Part shown: positions 5,120-5,390 of the stretch, in pieces
How the letters are laid out: every line of letters begins with the position of its first letter
Numbering within the stretch: the first letter of the stretch is position 1
Origin: Deltaproteobacteria bacterium
GTDB taxonomy: Bacteria; Desulfobacterota; DSM-4660; Desulfatiglandales; HGW-15
Direction of reading: 5' to 3'
NCBI GenBank assembly: GCA_030671095.1
Contig: DAOVAK010000232.1
Coordinates: 1-5,390 of the forward strand
Length of the DNA: 5,390 nucleotides
Notes under the pieces: model-generated
The model's input: the letters and a program-made list of their open reading frames with translations, nothing else
What the model was told of the DNA's origin: nothing
Databases searched by the model: none
Made by a program: the position numbers and the translations under genes

Positions 5120-5270
5120 AAGGCGACACTTTTGTAATCGGTTGATTTTAATGCATTATTCATGTTCCTTGCCATTATATCACCTTCAGACTGTAGCCGA
5201 TCTTATCATTTGGGGCTTACCTTTTTGACCGCCTCCAAAATCAAGAATGCCGCATAAGAAAAAAAATTTT

Positions 5271-5284
5271 CAATGATTCCATTG
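5271..5284. repeat. Short palindrome upstream of the right-edge promoter
   Basis: CAATG-ATTC-CATTG has perfect 5-bp arms and is centred about 67 bp upstream of the predicted sigma-54 start near 5345. It could be an activator or IHF-region site. Its arms and spacing differ from the ATTGC-N6-GCAAT sites. Confidence 0.35.
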
Positions 5285-5317
5285 GCATACACCCGAGGCG
5301 ACTGGGAAGATGCACTT

Positions 5318-5334
5318 TTGGCATCATCATTGCT
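5318..5334 (+). promoter_or_regulatory. Near-consensus sigma-54 promoter for the right-edge gene
   Basis: TTGGCATCATCATTGCT carries the full TTGGCA and TTGCT blocks at the exact -24/-12 spacing and departs from consensus only between them. It is the best sigma-54 promoter in the window. Predicted transcription starts near 5345, 34 bases before the ATG at 5379. Confidence 0.7.
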
Positions 5335-5378
5335 CTATACATAAGCAAGCAGAAGTGAGATTCGAGGAGGTGGCCAAG

Positions 5379-5390
5379 ATGACGAAAAAG
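5379..5390 (+). CDS. Start of a gene leaving the window (first four codons)
   Basis: The ATG at 5379 is followed by ACG AAA AAG (Met-Thr-Lys-Lys) to the window end. The strong ribosome site GAGGAGGT (5364-5371) lies seven bases upstream, and a near-consensus sigma-54 promoter precedes it with a 34-base leader. The lysine-rich N-terminus says nothing about function. Confidence 0.6.

Larger units (their letters stand above)
4937..5317. other. Intergenic stretch with inverted repeats and no convincing gene
   Basis: Both strands have short open frames (for example 5001-5228 plus and 4911-5129 minus), but none has a recognisable family, good start context or ribosome site. The stretch holds several hairpins: 4994-5014, a GGCC-TCATC-GGCC at about 5027-5039, and 5099-5119. 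CTGTAGCC is repeated at 5111-5118 and 5191-5198. It may be regulatory DNA for the gene starting at 5379, a structured transcript, or a decayed gene. Confidence 0.4.

Noticed and set aside
4911..5228. Overlapping 72- and 75-codon frames on opposite strands
   Set aside because: Neither shows a recognisable domain or ribosome site, and the two contradict each other. A decayed gene cannot be excluded but is not supported.
5282..5298. TTGGCA upstream of the right-edge gene as a second -24 element
   Set aside because: No GC or TG at the -12 position at correct spacing.

Overview
The gene content suggests an anaerobic bacterium, most likely a sulfate-reducing or syntrophic member of the Desulfobacterota (former Deltaproteobacteria). 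The evidence is an oxygen-sensitive 4-hydroxybutyryl-CoA dehydratase-type enzyme, a NifX/NifB-type cofactor protein, a small NifU/IscU-type scaffold, a rubrerythrin-like diiron protein, and a PAS-containing sigma-54 activator. The assignment rests on gene style only.

Layout. (1) 1-175, minus: 5' part of a small NifX-like protein that runs off the left edge. (2) 176-620, no gene: tandem and REP-like repeats in the leader, a sigma-54 promoter (364-380), two palindromic activator-type sites (476-491, 509-524), and a double hairpin resembling the right end of an IS200/IS605 element (561-621) abutting the next gene's stop. (3) 621-2084, minus: dehydratase-family protein. (4) 2085-2496, divergent intergenic region: promoter elements for both neighbours and a second copy of the same paired sites (2242-2257, 2275-2290). 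(5) 2497-2904, plus: membrane-anchored IscU-like protein. (6) 2954-4814, minus: an operon of the sigma-54 activator followed by the diiron protein. (7) 4815-5378, no convincing gene: a sigma-70-type promoter, several inverted repeats and a near-consensus sigma-54 promoter (5318-5334) driving a gene that begins at 5379 and leaves the window.

Main observation. The motif ATTGC-N6-GCAAT occurs exactly twice. Each copy has a one-mismatch partner, ATTTC-N6-GCAAT, exactly 33 bp to its left. Both pairs lie in intergenic DNA, about 100-165 bp upstream of -24/-12 type promoters for the NifX-like gene, the IscU-like gene and possibly the dehydratase. The simplest reading is a small regulon for iron or iron-sulfur functions. 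Its activator would be the sigma-54 regulator encoded here, whose PAS domain has three closely placed cysteines. The sites and promoters are visible in the sequence; their assignment to this regulator is inference.
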